A DNA stretch of 64,000 nt. It comes from CAZCPB01 sp044223975 (GTDB lineage: Bacteria; Planctomycetota; Phycisphaerae; Phycisphaerales; UBA1924). Position 1 is the first letter of the stretch, and every line of letters begins with the position of its first letter. The stretch spans positions 1 through 64,000 of the forward strand of contig JBGALI010000018.1 in the NCBI GenBank assembly GCA_044223975.1, written 5' to 3'. This document shows positions 37,801 through 46,417 of this stretch, one piece after another. A program made the position numbers and the translations under genes. The notes beneath the pieces were generated by a model that saw only the letters and a program-made list of their open reading frames with translations, was not told the origin of the DNA and searched no databases.

Positions 37801-38559
37801 ATCCTGACCCCCGGCAAGGGGCCCGGCGGCAACATCATCAGCGAGGGCTTGGCCGAGTTCTCCGCCGCGATGCTGATCCACCACGAAAAGGGCGAGGCCC
37901 AGCGCCGCGTCCTGATGCGCCGCTGGGAGAACATGTACGCCAACGGCCGCAGCGCCGACAGCGAGCGCCCCATCAACCGCACCGACGGAACGCGCACGGG
38001 CGACACCGTGGTGACCTACAACCGCGCCGGCTTCGTGTTCTGGATGCTCCGCGAGGTCATGGGCGAGGAAGCCATGCTCGCGGGCATGAAGAGCTTTGTC
38101 GCCAAGTGGAAGGACGGCGTGCCCACCGACGGCGGCCTGGACTTCCCGCTCATCGAGGACTTCGTCGCCGCCCTCCGCGGGCACGCGCCAGACCAGGCAC
38201 GCTTCGACGCGTTCGTCGACCAGTGGATCTACGGGAAGGCACTCCCAGAGTTCAAGGTTGACAACGTCGTCGCCGAGAAGTCCGGCGACGGCTCCATCGT
38301 CCACGGCTCAATTTCCAACGCAGGAACGGGCAACGTCGCGGTCACCGTGCGGGTCCAGGGCGAAGCCTCCAAGACACCCGGCCCGGACGGCACTCCGCCC
38401 GAGCCCCCGCACCAGGACGTGGTCGTCCAACTCACGCCGGGGGCGGCCAGCGAGTTCTCCGTCCCCGTCTCGTTCACGCCCGCGAAGGTCGTCGTCGACC
38501 CCGAGGTCATGGTGCTCCAGATCGGCCGCAAGCGCACCGAAAAGACCGTCACCCCTTGA
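34882..38559 (+). CDS. ABC-2 permease fused to M1-family aminopeptidase
   Basis: A 1225-residue protein. Residues about 1-620 hold two sets of ABC-2-type transmembrane segments with a hydrophilic linker around residues 280-320. Residues about 640-1225 form an M1-like peptidase with HESGHQWWGN (HEXXH near residue 964) and the downstream zinc Glu in SEGLAEF (near 988). The arrangement is a known but uncommon fusion in bacteria with this ABC-2 family. It may export a peptide or lipid and process it at the membrane. The exopeptidase GAMEN-like motif is not obvious, so substrate preference is unclear. Confidence 0.88.
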
Positions 38560-38686
38560 GCACCCGCTGGACTGCACGCCTCGGGGATCGCGCAGACCAG
38601 GGAACTTTCCGCGTGGAAGCGACCGCGGGCCCGCGCCACCATCCGGATGACGCGTCAACCTGCACCTTTGCACGTGGAGGTCGCCC

Positions 38687-39010
38687 GTGAAACTGCTTGT
38701 ACGTCCCGCCCTCGATCCGCACCAGGAACTCGAGCAGATCGACCGCTTGGCATCCGCCATTGCCCAAGAGATATGGTGCCTGCACCGCGGCGAGCAAGGC
38801 TTCGACTGGATCGGGGCCGAACATCATCTCGCGCACATCGTCGCCGCGGCTCGCGTCGAGGCGGCGGATACCGCGGTCATCGTCCAGCCGCCCGCTCACC
38901 CCGACGGCCGCACACGACGGCTGCCGCGAGCCGAGACGTCCGAGCACGGACGCGAACTCGCGGGCCAGCGAGGTGGCTCGCTCCGACTCATGGCGACGGC
39001 CCCGGCGTGA
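38687..39010 (+). CDS. Small DUF2934-like protein
   Basis: A 107-residue protein. The GTG at 38687 is preceded by GGAGG at 6 nt, which decides the start. The segment IDRLASAIAQEIW then FDWIGAEHHLAH resembles DUF2934 (helical, IA...W...G...W..AE...). The function is unknown; such proteins occur in stress-related clusters. A GGGAACTTTCC element lies 77-87 bp upstream. Confidence 0.6.
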   Translation: MKLLVRPALDPHQELEQIDRLASAIAQEIWCLHRGEQGFDWIGAEHHLAHIVAAARVEAADTAVIVQPPAHPDGRTRRLPRAETSEHGRELAGQRGGSLRLMATAPA

Positions 39011-39178
39011 TCGGGACGTAACGGCGCTCACAACGCCGCCCACCTCGTGGGAGCCAAGTCACCCGAACGCGCCCGCAGAGACCGGTCGAGGAGCGACATC
39101 GGGCGTCGCGGCCGCATGATCAGCAGCGCCGGCGCCCGCGGCGAGGGCACTCTGCACCGTGACCATGCACGCCCGCGC

Positions 39179-39871
39179 CTACGCGAGCTGGTTCGGCGAC
39201 GTGACGACGATCGGCGCGCGTGCCACGGGCACGCCGTACTCGCGGAGCAATTCCACGACCCGATCGTCCGAGACCTGCTCGAAGCTACGGTAGAACTGCC
39301 CCACTGCCCAGAACGTTTCGGGCACCTCTAGGCACACGACGCGATCGCACAGCGTGCGGACCTCCTCGATCCGATCCTCCGTCGCCACCGGCACGGCCAC
39401 GATCACGTCGTGGGGCCTGTGAGCATGGACCGTCTTGAGCGCCGCGATCATCGTCGAACCCGTCGCGATCCCGTCGTCGGTGACGATGACGGTCCGTCCC
39501 GACAGCGCCGCCTGCGGCCGCACCGCGCGGAACACTTTTTTCCGGCGCTCGATCTCCTCGAGCTGGCGCTGACGCTCCTGCTCCAGGTACACCGTTCCCG
39601 CCTCGGTGATCGCGCTGCCGTGATGATTCAGGTACACCTCCCCGCTCTCGGACACGGCGCCGATCGCCAGTTCCGGCTGGCCGGGCGCCCGGAGCTTTCT
39701 CGAAAGAACCACGTCGAGCGCGGCCCCAAGCGCTCGCGCCATCGGCGCTCCCACCTCGATCCCGCCGCGCGGGATCGCGAGCACCAGCGGGTTCTTCAGC
39801 GGCAGGTCCTTGAGCCGCTCGGCGAGGCGCCAGCCGGCGTCCTCCCGGTCTTCAAAGATCGGATAGTTCAT
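39179..39871 (-). CDS. Phosphoribosyltransferase-family protein
   Basis: A 230-residue protein. The PRPP-binding loop is in VIVTDDGIATGSTMIAAL. IPRGGIEVGAPMARAL and LSRKLRAPGQPELAIGAV near the N-terminus are typical of the stand-alone PRTase that pairs with a dienelactone-hydrolase-like protein. The ATG at 39871 overlaps the hydrolase stop (ATGA). A nucleotide-salvage role is not certain. Confidence 0.85.
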   Translation of the reverse strand: MNYPIFEDREDAGWRLAERLKDLPLKNPLVLAIPRGGIEVGAPMARALGAALDVVLSRKLRAPGQPELAIGAVSESGEVYLNHHGSAITEAGTVYLEQERQRQLEEIERRKKVFRAVRPQAALSGRTVIVTDDGIATGSTMIAALKTVHAHRPHDVIVAVPVATEDRIEEVRTLCDRVVCLEVPETFWAVGQFYRSFEQVSDDRVVELLREYGVPVARAPIVVTSPNQLA

Positions 39872-40530
39872 CGCCCGCCTCCCGGCATCAGATAGCGCAC
39901 GAACCACTGGCCCGCGAGCTCTGCCACTCGTTCCAGCGCTCCCATCTCTTCGAACAGGTGCGTGGCGCCGGGGACGACCGCGAGCTCCGCGGTGCACCGC
40001 ATGCCACGCATCGCGACCCGGTTCAGGTCCAGCACGAGCGGATCATCACCGCCGACGATCAGCAGCGTCGGCGCCGCGACGCGCTCCAGCCACCGCTGCG
40101 CCAGGTCGGGCCTGCCGCCGCGGGAAACCACCGCCCGCACCGCCGGCTCCTCCGCCGCGGCCGCCAGCGCCGCGGCCGCGCCCGTGCTGGCGCCGAACAG
40201 GCCGATCGACGCGGTCGCTACGCGAGTGTCCGCCACCACCCACCGCACGGCCCCCAACAGCCGCTCCGCCAGCAGGGGGATATCGAACACCCTGGCACGA
40301 TCATCCTCCTCCCGCTCGGCAAGGAGATCGAACAGCAGCGTTGAAAGGCCGGACCTGCCGAGTTCGGAGGCCACGAAGCGATTGCGGGAACTGTGCCGGC
40401 CGCTGCCGCTGCCGTGCGCAAAGAGCACCACGCCCGCGCCGGGCTCGGCCCAGGAGAGCGTCCCGCGGAGCCTCGCCCTTCCGACGGGGATCACCACCTC
40501 CGCCACGCTTGTGCCTGCCGAGGTGGTCAC
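39868..40530 (-). CDS. Alpha/beta hydrolase (dienelactone-hydrolase-like)
   Basis: A 220-residue protein with a GTG start overlapping the previous stop. The nucleophile elbow is GASTG, the acid is in GGDDPL, and the His is in GATHLF. FAHGSGSGRHS forms the oxyanion-region loop. It is commonly paired with the phosphoribosyltransferase as here. The substrate is unknown. Confidence 0.82.
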   Translation of the reverse strand: MTTSAGTSVAEVVIPVGRARLRGTLSWAEPGAGVVLFAHGSGSGRHSSRNRFVASELGRSGLSTLLFDLLAEREEDDRARVFDIPLLAERLLGAVRWVVADTRVATASIGLFGASTGAAAALAAAAEEPAVRAVVSRGGRPDLAQRWLERVAAPTLLIVGGDDPLVLDLNRVAMRGMRCTAELAVVPGATHLFEEMGALERVAELAGQWFVRYLMPGGGR

Positions 40531-41114
40531 GGCGCCCCCTCCGCGCCCGCGACGGCGTGACGCCGGTTCTGCACCAGGTGCACGGTGGTCGCCTGCGGGC
40601 CCTTGTTGCCCTGCTCTTCGATAAAGTGAACCTCGTCGCCGACGCTCAGCCGGTCGAAGCCCCCGTCAAGGAGCGAGTGACGGTGGAAGTACACCTCGCG
40701 CCCGTCAATGTCCCGCAGGAACCCGTAGTCCTCGCCGGGAACGAGCCTCGCCACGGTCCCGCGGGTCGGACCGCGGTGGGTCTTCACGTCGCCTCGCAGC
40801 CGGCGCGCGTAATCCTCGAGCTTGCGCCGAGCCACGTCGAACGCGTCGCGCAACGCCACGTACACGTCCTCGTGGGCCGGATCGAGCGCCCGCTCGTGAT
40901 TCACGAAGATGTCCGAGCCGGGCACGCTGAGGTCCAGCCGCACGTGGTAGATCCCGCCCTTGCGCCCGTGACGCGCCGGGGCCTCGATCACCACCCGGCA
41001 CGACAGGATCCGATCAAAGAACCGTTCCAATTCGGCGGCATGCTCCTGCGCGGCTGCCCGGACCGCGTCCGACACCTGCACACCCTTGAACGTCACATTT
41101 ACCGGAATAGCCAT
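40527..41114 (-). CDS. HPF/RaiA-like ribosome hibernation domain fused to cold-shock domain
   Basis: A 195-residue protein; the ATG at 41114 is fixed by AAGGAGG. Residues 1-115 resemble the ribosome hibernation factor family (VNVTFKGVQVSDAVRAAAQEH and VRLDLSVPGSDIFVNHE). Residues 125-185 form a cold-shock-like RNA-binding fold (GTVARLVPGEDYGFLRDIDG and VYFHRHSL). It would bind ribosomes in stationary phase or stress, with the second domain contacting RNA. It heads the operon with the hydrolase and PRTase genes. Confidence 0.85.
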   Translation of the reverse strand: MAIPVNVTFKGVQVSDAVRAAAQEHAAELERFFDRILSCRVVIEAPARHGRKGGIYHVRLDLSVPGSDIFVNHERALDPAHEDVYVALRDAFDVARRKLEDYARRLRGDVKTHRGPTRGTVARLVPGEDYGFLRDIDGREVYFHRHSLLDGGFDRLSVGDEVHFIEEQGNKGPQATTVHLVQNRRHAVAGAEGAP

Positions 41115-41172
41115 GAGTTCCTCCTTCTCGCTCCTGCGGCGCCGTGCCCGTGCACCGCGCCTCGGGCGCCCC

Positions 41173-41424
41173 TCACGCGAGCAGCGCCATGCCCGCCGCG
41201 ACCGCGGCACCGACCAGCGCCGCGGCGAGCGCCGCCGTCACCAGCTTGTACCGCCCGAGCGCGGGCGCCCGCAGCCCGAACCAGGCGTACACCAGCAGCC
41301 CGACCATCAGGCCGGCCGACACGACGACCATCTGGGTCGCGCTCAGGAACGCGCTGCCCATCAGCAGCGCAATGGCCGCGCCCACGCCGGACCACAGGCA
41401 GAACCGATCAACCTCGGTCGCCAC
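41173..41424 (-). CDS. Small membrane protein
   Basis: An 83-residue protein. The GTG at 41424 follows GGAGG at 5 nt. It has three hydrophobic segments (near residues 8-28, 32-48 and 60-80) and no recognised family. It lies between the HPF-CSD and Hsp20 genes on the same strand. Confidence 0.55.
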   Translation of the reverse strand: MATEVDRFCLWSGVGAAIALLMGSAFLSATQMVVVSAGLMVGLLVYAWFGLRAPALGRYKLVTAALAAALVGAAVAAGMALLA

Positions 41425-41547
41425 GGCGCACCTCCGTTGCACGGCGGCCCCGGCATCACTCTCGGGTCAAGGCGCCCCGGGGCCTTCCGACCGCGCGGCG
41501 CACCACTCGGACACTCTCCCTCTCACTACTCCTCTCCCTCTCACCGC

Positions 41548-42057
41548 TCAGCTTCCCACCGGCACCTTCTTGCTCGCGGCCTTGACCTCGACGTGCTTGG
41601 CCTTCGCGCCGGGCTTCTTGGCCGCGCGGATGGTCAGCACGCCATTGTCCGACTCCGCCGTGATCTTGTCCGGATCGACCGTCTCGGGCAGGTCGATCAC
41701 GCGCCGGAACGAGCCAAAGCGGCGCTCGCACTGGTAGAAGTCCTCGCCCTTCTTCTCGTCCTGCTCTTCCTTCTTGCCGGCGATGGTGAGCATCCCTCCG
41801 CTCACCGAGATGTCCAGGTCCTTGGTGGCGATGCCGGGCACCTCCGCGCGGATGGTGAGTTCCGTCTCCGTCTCTCCCACGTCGAGCGGGGGGATCCATC
41901 CCTCGGCGCGCAGGGACTTGGGCTCTCCGAGCCCGAAGGGCTCGTTCAGCATCCGGTCAAAGGTCCGGTCCATCTCGTCGCGGAGGCGCGCCAGCCCGCC
42001 GTTGATGGGGCCCAGGTGCGTCACCGGGTCACGCTTCCTCCAGAGAGTCAGGTTCAT
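41548..42057 (-). CDS. Small heat shock protein Hsp20
   Basis: A 169-residue protein; the ATG at 42057 follows AAAGGAAA. The alpha-crystallin domain lies at about residues 55-145 (PPLDVGETETELTIRAEVPG, FRRVIDLPETVDPDKITAES and the NGVLTIRAAK end strand). It is an ATP-independent holdase and forms part of the stress cluster. Confidence 0.93.
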   Translation of the reverse strand: MNLTLWRKRDPVTHLGPINGGLARLRDEMDRTFDRMLNEPFGLGEPKSLRAEGWIPPLDVGETETELTIRAEVPGIATKDLDISVSGGMLTIAGKKEEQDEKKGEDFYQCERRFGSFRRVIDLPETVDPDKITAESDNGVLTIRAAKKPGAKAKHVEVKAASKKVPVGS

Positions 42058-42165
42058 GGCGTTTCCTTTCGCGTTGACTGCGGTCCTTCTCTACACGTTC
42101 AGCATCCCGGCGGGCCTGTGATCCCCTGGCGCCGCGCTCCGGGCGGACCACCGCCTTCGGACCGT

Positions 42166-42843
42166 TCACTGGTACGGGTCGACCGTCGTCTTGTCGTCGA
42201 CGCGTCGCACCCCAGGCGAGTACGACGCCGCACGCTCGATCGCGTTCTTCTCCGCCCACGACCGGACCGTGCCGGTCAGCGTCACCACGCCGTCACGGAC
42301 CGAGACCCCGATCCGCCGGGCCTCGCGCTCGGTCTGTCGCTCGAGGGCCTCCTCGATCTCGCGCTTGATCTGGCCTGGGTCCATGGGCTTGGCGCCCACC
42401 GTGATCTGGTTGACCACGCTCTTCACGCCCGTCAGCCGCCGCACGGCCCGCTCCGTGTCGTACCGCTGCGTCCACGTGGGCACGTTGCCCCGCAGCGTCA
42501 CCACCCCGCCGGAGACCGTGGAAGCGACGCGATCGTCGGGCACGAGCACGTCCCACGTGAGAACGCTGCGCACCGCGGCCGCCAAATCCTCGTCCGTGCG
42601 CTCCCAGATCGTGGGGACCCTGACCCGCATGTCATCGACCACGTCGAGCACGCCGTGCACGCGGTGCGCGGCATCGATCGCGGCGAGCTTCTTCGGGTAG
42701 GCGCTGATGCTGCCGGTCAGCGTGACGATGCCGTGCCTCACCAGCACGCCGACCTCCGTCTCGTCGACGGTCGCATCCCACTTGAGTTCGTTCAGCACGT
42801 CCGCCTTGACCTGGGCGTCTGATTTCAGTGCCGCAACCGTCAT
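42166..42843 (-). CDS. BON-domain protein with three BON repeats
   Basis: A 225-residue protein; the ATG at 42843 follows AAGGAGG. Three BON units recur (VRHGIVTLTGSISAYPKK, VSGGVVTLRGNVPTWTQR and VRDGVVTLTGTVRSWAEK). It has no signal peptide, so it is cytosolic or peripheral. Similar proteins accompany Hsp20 in stress clusters. A phospholipid- or polymer-binding role is inferred. Confidence 0.9.
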   Translation of the reverse strand: MTVAALKSDAQVKADVLNELKWDATVDETEVGVLVRHGIVTLTGSISAYPKKLAAIDAAHRVHGVLDVVDDMRVRVPTIWERTDEDLAAAVRSVLTWDVLVPDDRVASTVSGGVVTLRGNVPTWTQRYDTERAVRRLTGVKSVVNQITVGAKPMDPGQIKREIEEALERQTEREARRIGVSVRDGVVTLTGTVRSWAEKNAIERAASYSPGVRRVDDKTTVDPYQ

Positions 42844-43338
42844 GGCAAGACCTCCTTGTTCTCGGTGCAACCCGCCCCACTTCGTCAGGGCGAGTGCCAT
42901 GCGTCATGCGCCATCAGCATCGTCGCCCCGCGTCCCGGTCTCCACGGGGAAACTTCCTTGATCGGCTCCACGCCGGCGCGCAACCCCGCCCCGCGGCGCC
43001 TTTGCGTTCCCGCCCGCGCGGCCCGACCGGCCCCGGAACTGGCCTCGTCCTCCCTTGCGACGCGGCACGCGTCGGAACGAGCCCGGTGAAGGCTGAATCC
43101 CGCGGTCCATGGCCCGATCGCGGAAACTTCCCCTGTGCGCGCCCGGGGCCGCCGGTACTAGCGTCACTCGCCATGACAGCCGCCGAAGTGGCTCACGACG
43201 CTCGGCATCGTTCGACCCCGATTCAGCCCCCTGAGTCGCACGAACCCGCGCCACCCCCGCCGATCGGTCCGCCGAAGTTCGCGGCGCCACGTCGGCCCGC
43301 ACGGCAGCTTCGTAACCCCCCACATCAGGAGACGATTC
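42844..43338. other. Divergent intergenic region with two GGAAACTTCC elements
   Basis: About 495 bp between the BON gene and the DUF883-like gene. It contains GGGGAAACTTCC (42946-42957) and CGGAAACTTCCCC (43121-43133). Similar GGGAACTTTCC occurs at 38600. These could be recognition sites of a stress sigma factor or regulator, with the GGAA-CTT core resembling ECF -35 elements. No small gene was found. Confidence 0.4.
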
Positions 43339-43647
43339 ATGGAATTCGCAACCCCCAACAGCGAAGAGGTCGGACTGCTCCGGCGCGACATCGACCGCCT
43401 CAAGTCCGACCTGCGCCAGATGCGCGCGGACCTGTCCGGCTTGGCAACCGACTCCGTCGGCGCCGCCAAGGCCGGAGCCGCCGTGGCTCGCGATACGCTC
43501 GACCAGACCATGAAGGATGTCGCCGCCAAGGGAAAGGAATCCGTCGAGGCGATCGAGGAGCAGGTCGCGCTCCATCCCTACATGTCCCTGGCCGCCGCCT
43601 TCGCCGTCGGCACGCTCGTGGGCTGCCGCCTTTCTCGAAAGGGCTGA
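43339..43647 (+). CDS. DUF883 (ElaB/YqjD-like) protein
   Basis: A 102-residue protein; the ATG at 43339 has GGAGA upstream. It has a coiled N-terminal region (LRRDIDRLKSDLRQMRADL) and a C-terminal anchor ending SLAAAFAVGTLVGCRLSR, the pattern of YqjD/ElaB ribosome-tethering proteins in stationary phase. It is followed 3 nt later by the next membrane protein. Confidence 0.78.
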   Translation: MEFATPNSEEVGLLRRDIDRLKSDLRQMRADLSGLATDSVGAAKAGAAVARDTLDQTMKDVAAKGKESVEAIEEQVALHPYMSLAAAFAVGTLVGCRLSRKG

Positions 43648-43650
43648 CCG

Positions 43651-43926
43651 GTGCTGTCGATCAGTGAATTCGTTGTGCGCGTCGCGGACCTGGCCGAGGC
43701 CGAAGGGCGCGTCCTTCGCGCCATGACGCTGCGCCTGGCCCTGGGCCTCGCGGTGACCCTGGTCGCCGCCGGCGCCCTCACGGCCGGCGTGGCCCTGCTC
43801 CTGACCGCCGCGTACATCGTGACCGCGGGTCACCTCGGAGCCGCGGCGGGAGCGCTGGTGACGGGCGCGCTGGCGCTCGCCACGGGAGGAACCCTCGCAT
43901 GGCTGGGACACCGGATCGGGAAGTGA
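43651..43926 (+). CDS. YqjE/DUF1469-like small membrane protein
   Basis: A 91-residue protein with a GTG start 3 nt after the previous stop. Two hydrophobic helices follow an amphipathic start. Order and size match the yqjD-yqjE-yqjK cluster of enterobacteria. It overlaps the next start (TGATG). Confidence 0.65.
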   Translation: MLSISEFVVRVADLAEAEGRVLRAMTLRLALGLAVTLVAAGALTAGVALLLTAAYIVTAGHLGAAAGALVTGALALATGGTLAWLGHRIGK

Positions 43927-44252
43927 TGTCGGTGCGCGAAGCCAAGGCACGCCTGCTGGCCCCGGCGCGGGAGTCTGGGGGCATCTTCGGGTTGCTGTCC
44001 AGCCCCTTGGTCCGAGGGGGCGCTCTGCTGCTGCTCGGCGCCGCGCTCGCCCACCGCTTCCGCGCGCGGAGCAAGGGCGATTTCGCCGCCGCGGTGATCG
44101 GCAGCCTGACCCGGGCGGGCATGGCCGCGGCGCCGCTCCTGATTGGTCAGTTCGTGCGTGGCGTCGCCGGGCGCGTGGCGGCCCAGCATCACAACGGCAC
44201 GCTCACTAAGGCTCGCACCCAAGCCCCGCCGGCACCCGCGCGCGAGGTCTAA
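43926..44252 (+). CDS. YqjK-like small membrane-associated protein
   Basis: A 108-residue protein; the ATG at 43926 overlaps the preceding stop. Two short hydrophobic segments lie at about residues 18-40 and 55-80, with a basic middle. It resembles the third gene of yqjDEK-type clusters by position and size only. It converges with the MtfA-like gene and overlaps it by 4 nt. Confidence 0.55.
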   Translation: MSVREAKARLLAPARESGGIFGLLSSPLVRGGALLLLGAALAHRFRARSKGDFAAAVIGSLTRAGMAAAPLLIGQFVRGVAGRVAAQHHNGTLTKARTQAPPAPAREV

Positions 44253-45040
44253 CCGCCCCGGCCCGACGCGGCGGGGTCCTGCCTGTAGAACCCCGCGAGT
44301 TGCTCGTACAACGCCGGGTGCACCGCCCTCAGGCTCGCGGGCTTCTCAAAGAAGGTCTCCGTCGCGACCGCGAAGAACTCCGCGGGGTTGCTCGCCCCGT
44401 AGGCGTCAAGCACGTGCGGTCGGTGCTGCACCACGGCGCGGACCAGCTCGTCGTACTCGGCGCCGAGCACCCGAGCCCACGCGGCGTACATCGAACGCCG
44501 GTCCAGCAGCGGCGCGCCGTTCACCGACCCCTCCTCGGCGTCGAGCGCGTGCGCAAACTCGTGGAGCGCCACGTTCTGCCCGTCGTGAATGTCGGCCGCG
44601 CCGTGCAGCACGTGGTCCCACGCCAGCACGATCGGCCCGCCCGAGAGCGCGCTGGACACACCGTGCCACGACTCGCCCAGCCGCACACCCCGCTCTTCGG
44701 TCACAACCCCTCCCGGCCCGACACGCTTGCTCTCGGCGACGTAGGCGTGCGGGTACACCAGGATCGTGCCCACGCCGGGGTAATAGTCCGTGTCGCGGTG
44801 CAGCAAGAGCAGGCACGCGTGCGCCGCGATGAGCACGCGGACCTCGTCGGTGATCTCCTGGCCCGCGGCACCCTCGACGCGCTTCTCGTTGAGAAACACG
44901 AGGATGTGGCGCCGAAGCTCGGCCCGGTCCTGTTCATCCAGGCGGCTCCAGAACCCGAACCGCTGGTGCAGGATCGCCTCCCACGACGGGGGGAACGGTC
45001 GCGCCGCCGCTCGCTTGCGTCGCCAGGTCTTGAACAGCAC
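44249..45040 (-). CDS. MtfA-like zinc peptidase
   Basis: A 263-residue protein with a GTG start preceded by GGAGG. It contains HEFAHALD (near residue 159) and HACLLLLHRDTDYYPGV, diagnostic of the MtfA (DUF980) family, and a downstream metal ligand region NPAEFFAVATETFF. In E. coli MtfA links Mlc and the PTS; whether it does so here is unknown. It overlaps the convergent yqjK-like gene. Confidence 0.9.
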   Translation of the reverse strand: MLFKTWRRKRAAARPFPPSWEAILHQRFGFWSRLDEQDRAELRRHILVFLNEKRVEGAAGQEITDEVRVLIAAHACLLLLHRDTDYYPGVGTILVYPHAYVAESKRVGPGGVVTEERGVRLGESWHGVSSALSGGPIVLAWDHVLHGAADIHDGQNVALHEFAHALDAEEGSVNGAPLLDRRSMYAAWARVLGAEYDELVRAVVQHRPHVLDAYGASNPAEFFAVATETFFEKPASLRAVHPALYEQLAGFYRQDPAASGRGG

Positions 45041-45133
45041 GAGTCACACCTCCGTCGCAGCGGGCCCGGCGCCCCCTGGCGGGGCCGCGCCCCCGATGCT
45101 ACCCGCTTGCGTGCAGCCGGTCCGCACCGGCGT

Positions 45134-46294
45134 TCACGCCGCGGTGGTCTGATCGGCCAGCGTAATGGCACGCGCGATCGCCAGCTCAAGGTCCGGGCAG
45201 AAGTTGGTCGGGTCGAGAAACTCGGTGGTCCCGACGCGCCGGATCTGCCGGAACTGCTCGCCCCCCACCCCCGCGATGACCAGCCGCCGTCCCTGCGCTT
45301 TGAATCGCCCCAGCACCGCGCGCAGCTCCAGCACCGCGTTGCCGTCGAACGTCGACTTCTCTCCAAGGTCCAGCACCACCACCCGCATCGAAGGCGGCAG
45401 ACGATCGGCCCACGTCTGCAGGTCCGGCATCCGGTGAACCCGCCCACGCCGGGCCTTCTCCTTGCGCAGGTGAAAGACCGCGATGTCGGGCGACAGCTGC
45501 AGGCCGTGCTCGCCGCCCACCAGATCGGAGGCCTCGATCTCGGCGATCGGCGTCGTCAGGTCCTTGTAGATGATCCAGATCAGGAACATCACCGGGGGGA
45601 ACATCGCCCAGCGCTCGATGAACTGGTGCGCCGCCGCGCCCAGCCCCGCCCCCATCGCAAAGCTCCCGACGATCGACGCCAGCAACGCCAGCCGCCGCGC
45701 CGTCGGGTGAGTGTTGAGGCTCCGCGCCAGCGCCCGCCGCGGCAACGGCGGCAAGTCGCGGTTGCGGTCGATCAGCCAGAACATGAACTGCGCCGTTTCC
45801 AGGCCAAGGTCGGTGAGCACGCCCGTCACGTGCGTCGTGCGCACGACGCCGGAAGAAATGCGCGTGATCGTCGCATTCTGCAGCCCCATCGCGAACGAGG
45901 CAACCCCCGTCAGCCAGTACAGCGGCACGCCCGACTGGCGCGACCCGTGATCGTGAAGCTCAAGACCCAGCGCAAAGAGCGCCAGCAGCGCCGTCTCGAT
46001 CGCGACCGGCAGAACGTAGATCGACTCCCAGCCGCGCCGCCGACCGACCTCCGTGCACACCCCCGAGGCCGTCGCCCCCAGCACGAACGTCGCGAGCAGA
46101 TAGAGGGAGAGCGCGGCAAGCGCCCAAGACCCTTCCGCGATGTCGCGCCCGAAGTTCGACGTCGTGCCCGACACGTGCGACGTCACCGTCCCGCACGTGA
46201 TCACCGTCAGGATGTTCGTGTACCCCGCGATCCACGCCAGCGTGATCGCCAGCCGGGCCTGCTGCGTGAATGAATGGGCTTGCGCGGCAAACAT
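45134..46294 (-). CDS. DUF1275 (YoaK-like) membrane protein with C-terminal STAS domain
   Basis: A 386-residue protein. Residues 1-230 hold the DUF1275 transmembrane region (LAWIAGYTNILTV at the N-terminus). Residues about 280-380 are STAS-like (VVVLDLGEKSTFDGNAVLEL and GRRLVIAGVGGEQF). The start is taken at ATG 46294 because the family begins there; a GTG at 46378 is an alternative. Transport or signalling by the STAS domain is inferred. Confidence 0.8.
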   Translation of the reverse strand: MFAAQAHSFTQQARLAITLAWIAGYTNILTVITCGTVTSHVSGTTSNFGRDIAEGSWALAALSLYLLATFVLGATASGVCTEVGRRRGWESIYVLPVAIETALLALFALGLELHDHGSRQSGVPLYWLTGVASFAMGLQNATITRISSGVVRTTHVTGVLTDLGLETAQFMFWLIDRNRDLPPLPRRALARSLNTHPTARRLALLASIVGSFAMGAGLGAAAHQFIERWAMFPPVMFLIWIIYKDLTTPIAEIEASDLVGGEHGLQLSPDIAVFHLRKEKARRGRVHRMPDLQTWADRLPPSMRVVVLDLGEKSTFDGNAVLELRAVLGRFKAQGRRLVIAGVGGEQFRQIRRVGTTEFLDPTNFCPDLELAIARAITLADQTTAA

Positions 46295-46417
46295 CGTCCG
46301 ATCCGTGACCTTCAGCGTTCCAGGGTGCGGCCGCCATGCTAGGGGCGCGGAAGGACCGCTCGGCGGGGTATCGGCCACACCGCCGCGGGCGGGTCAGAAG
46401 TCTCTCGCGGCAACCGG

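Noticed and set aside
42946..43133. Small RNA hairpin formed by the two GGAAACTTCC elements
   Set aside because: The two elements can pair only partly over about 180 bp, and nothing else in the region supports a compact RNA fold.
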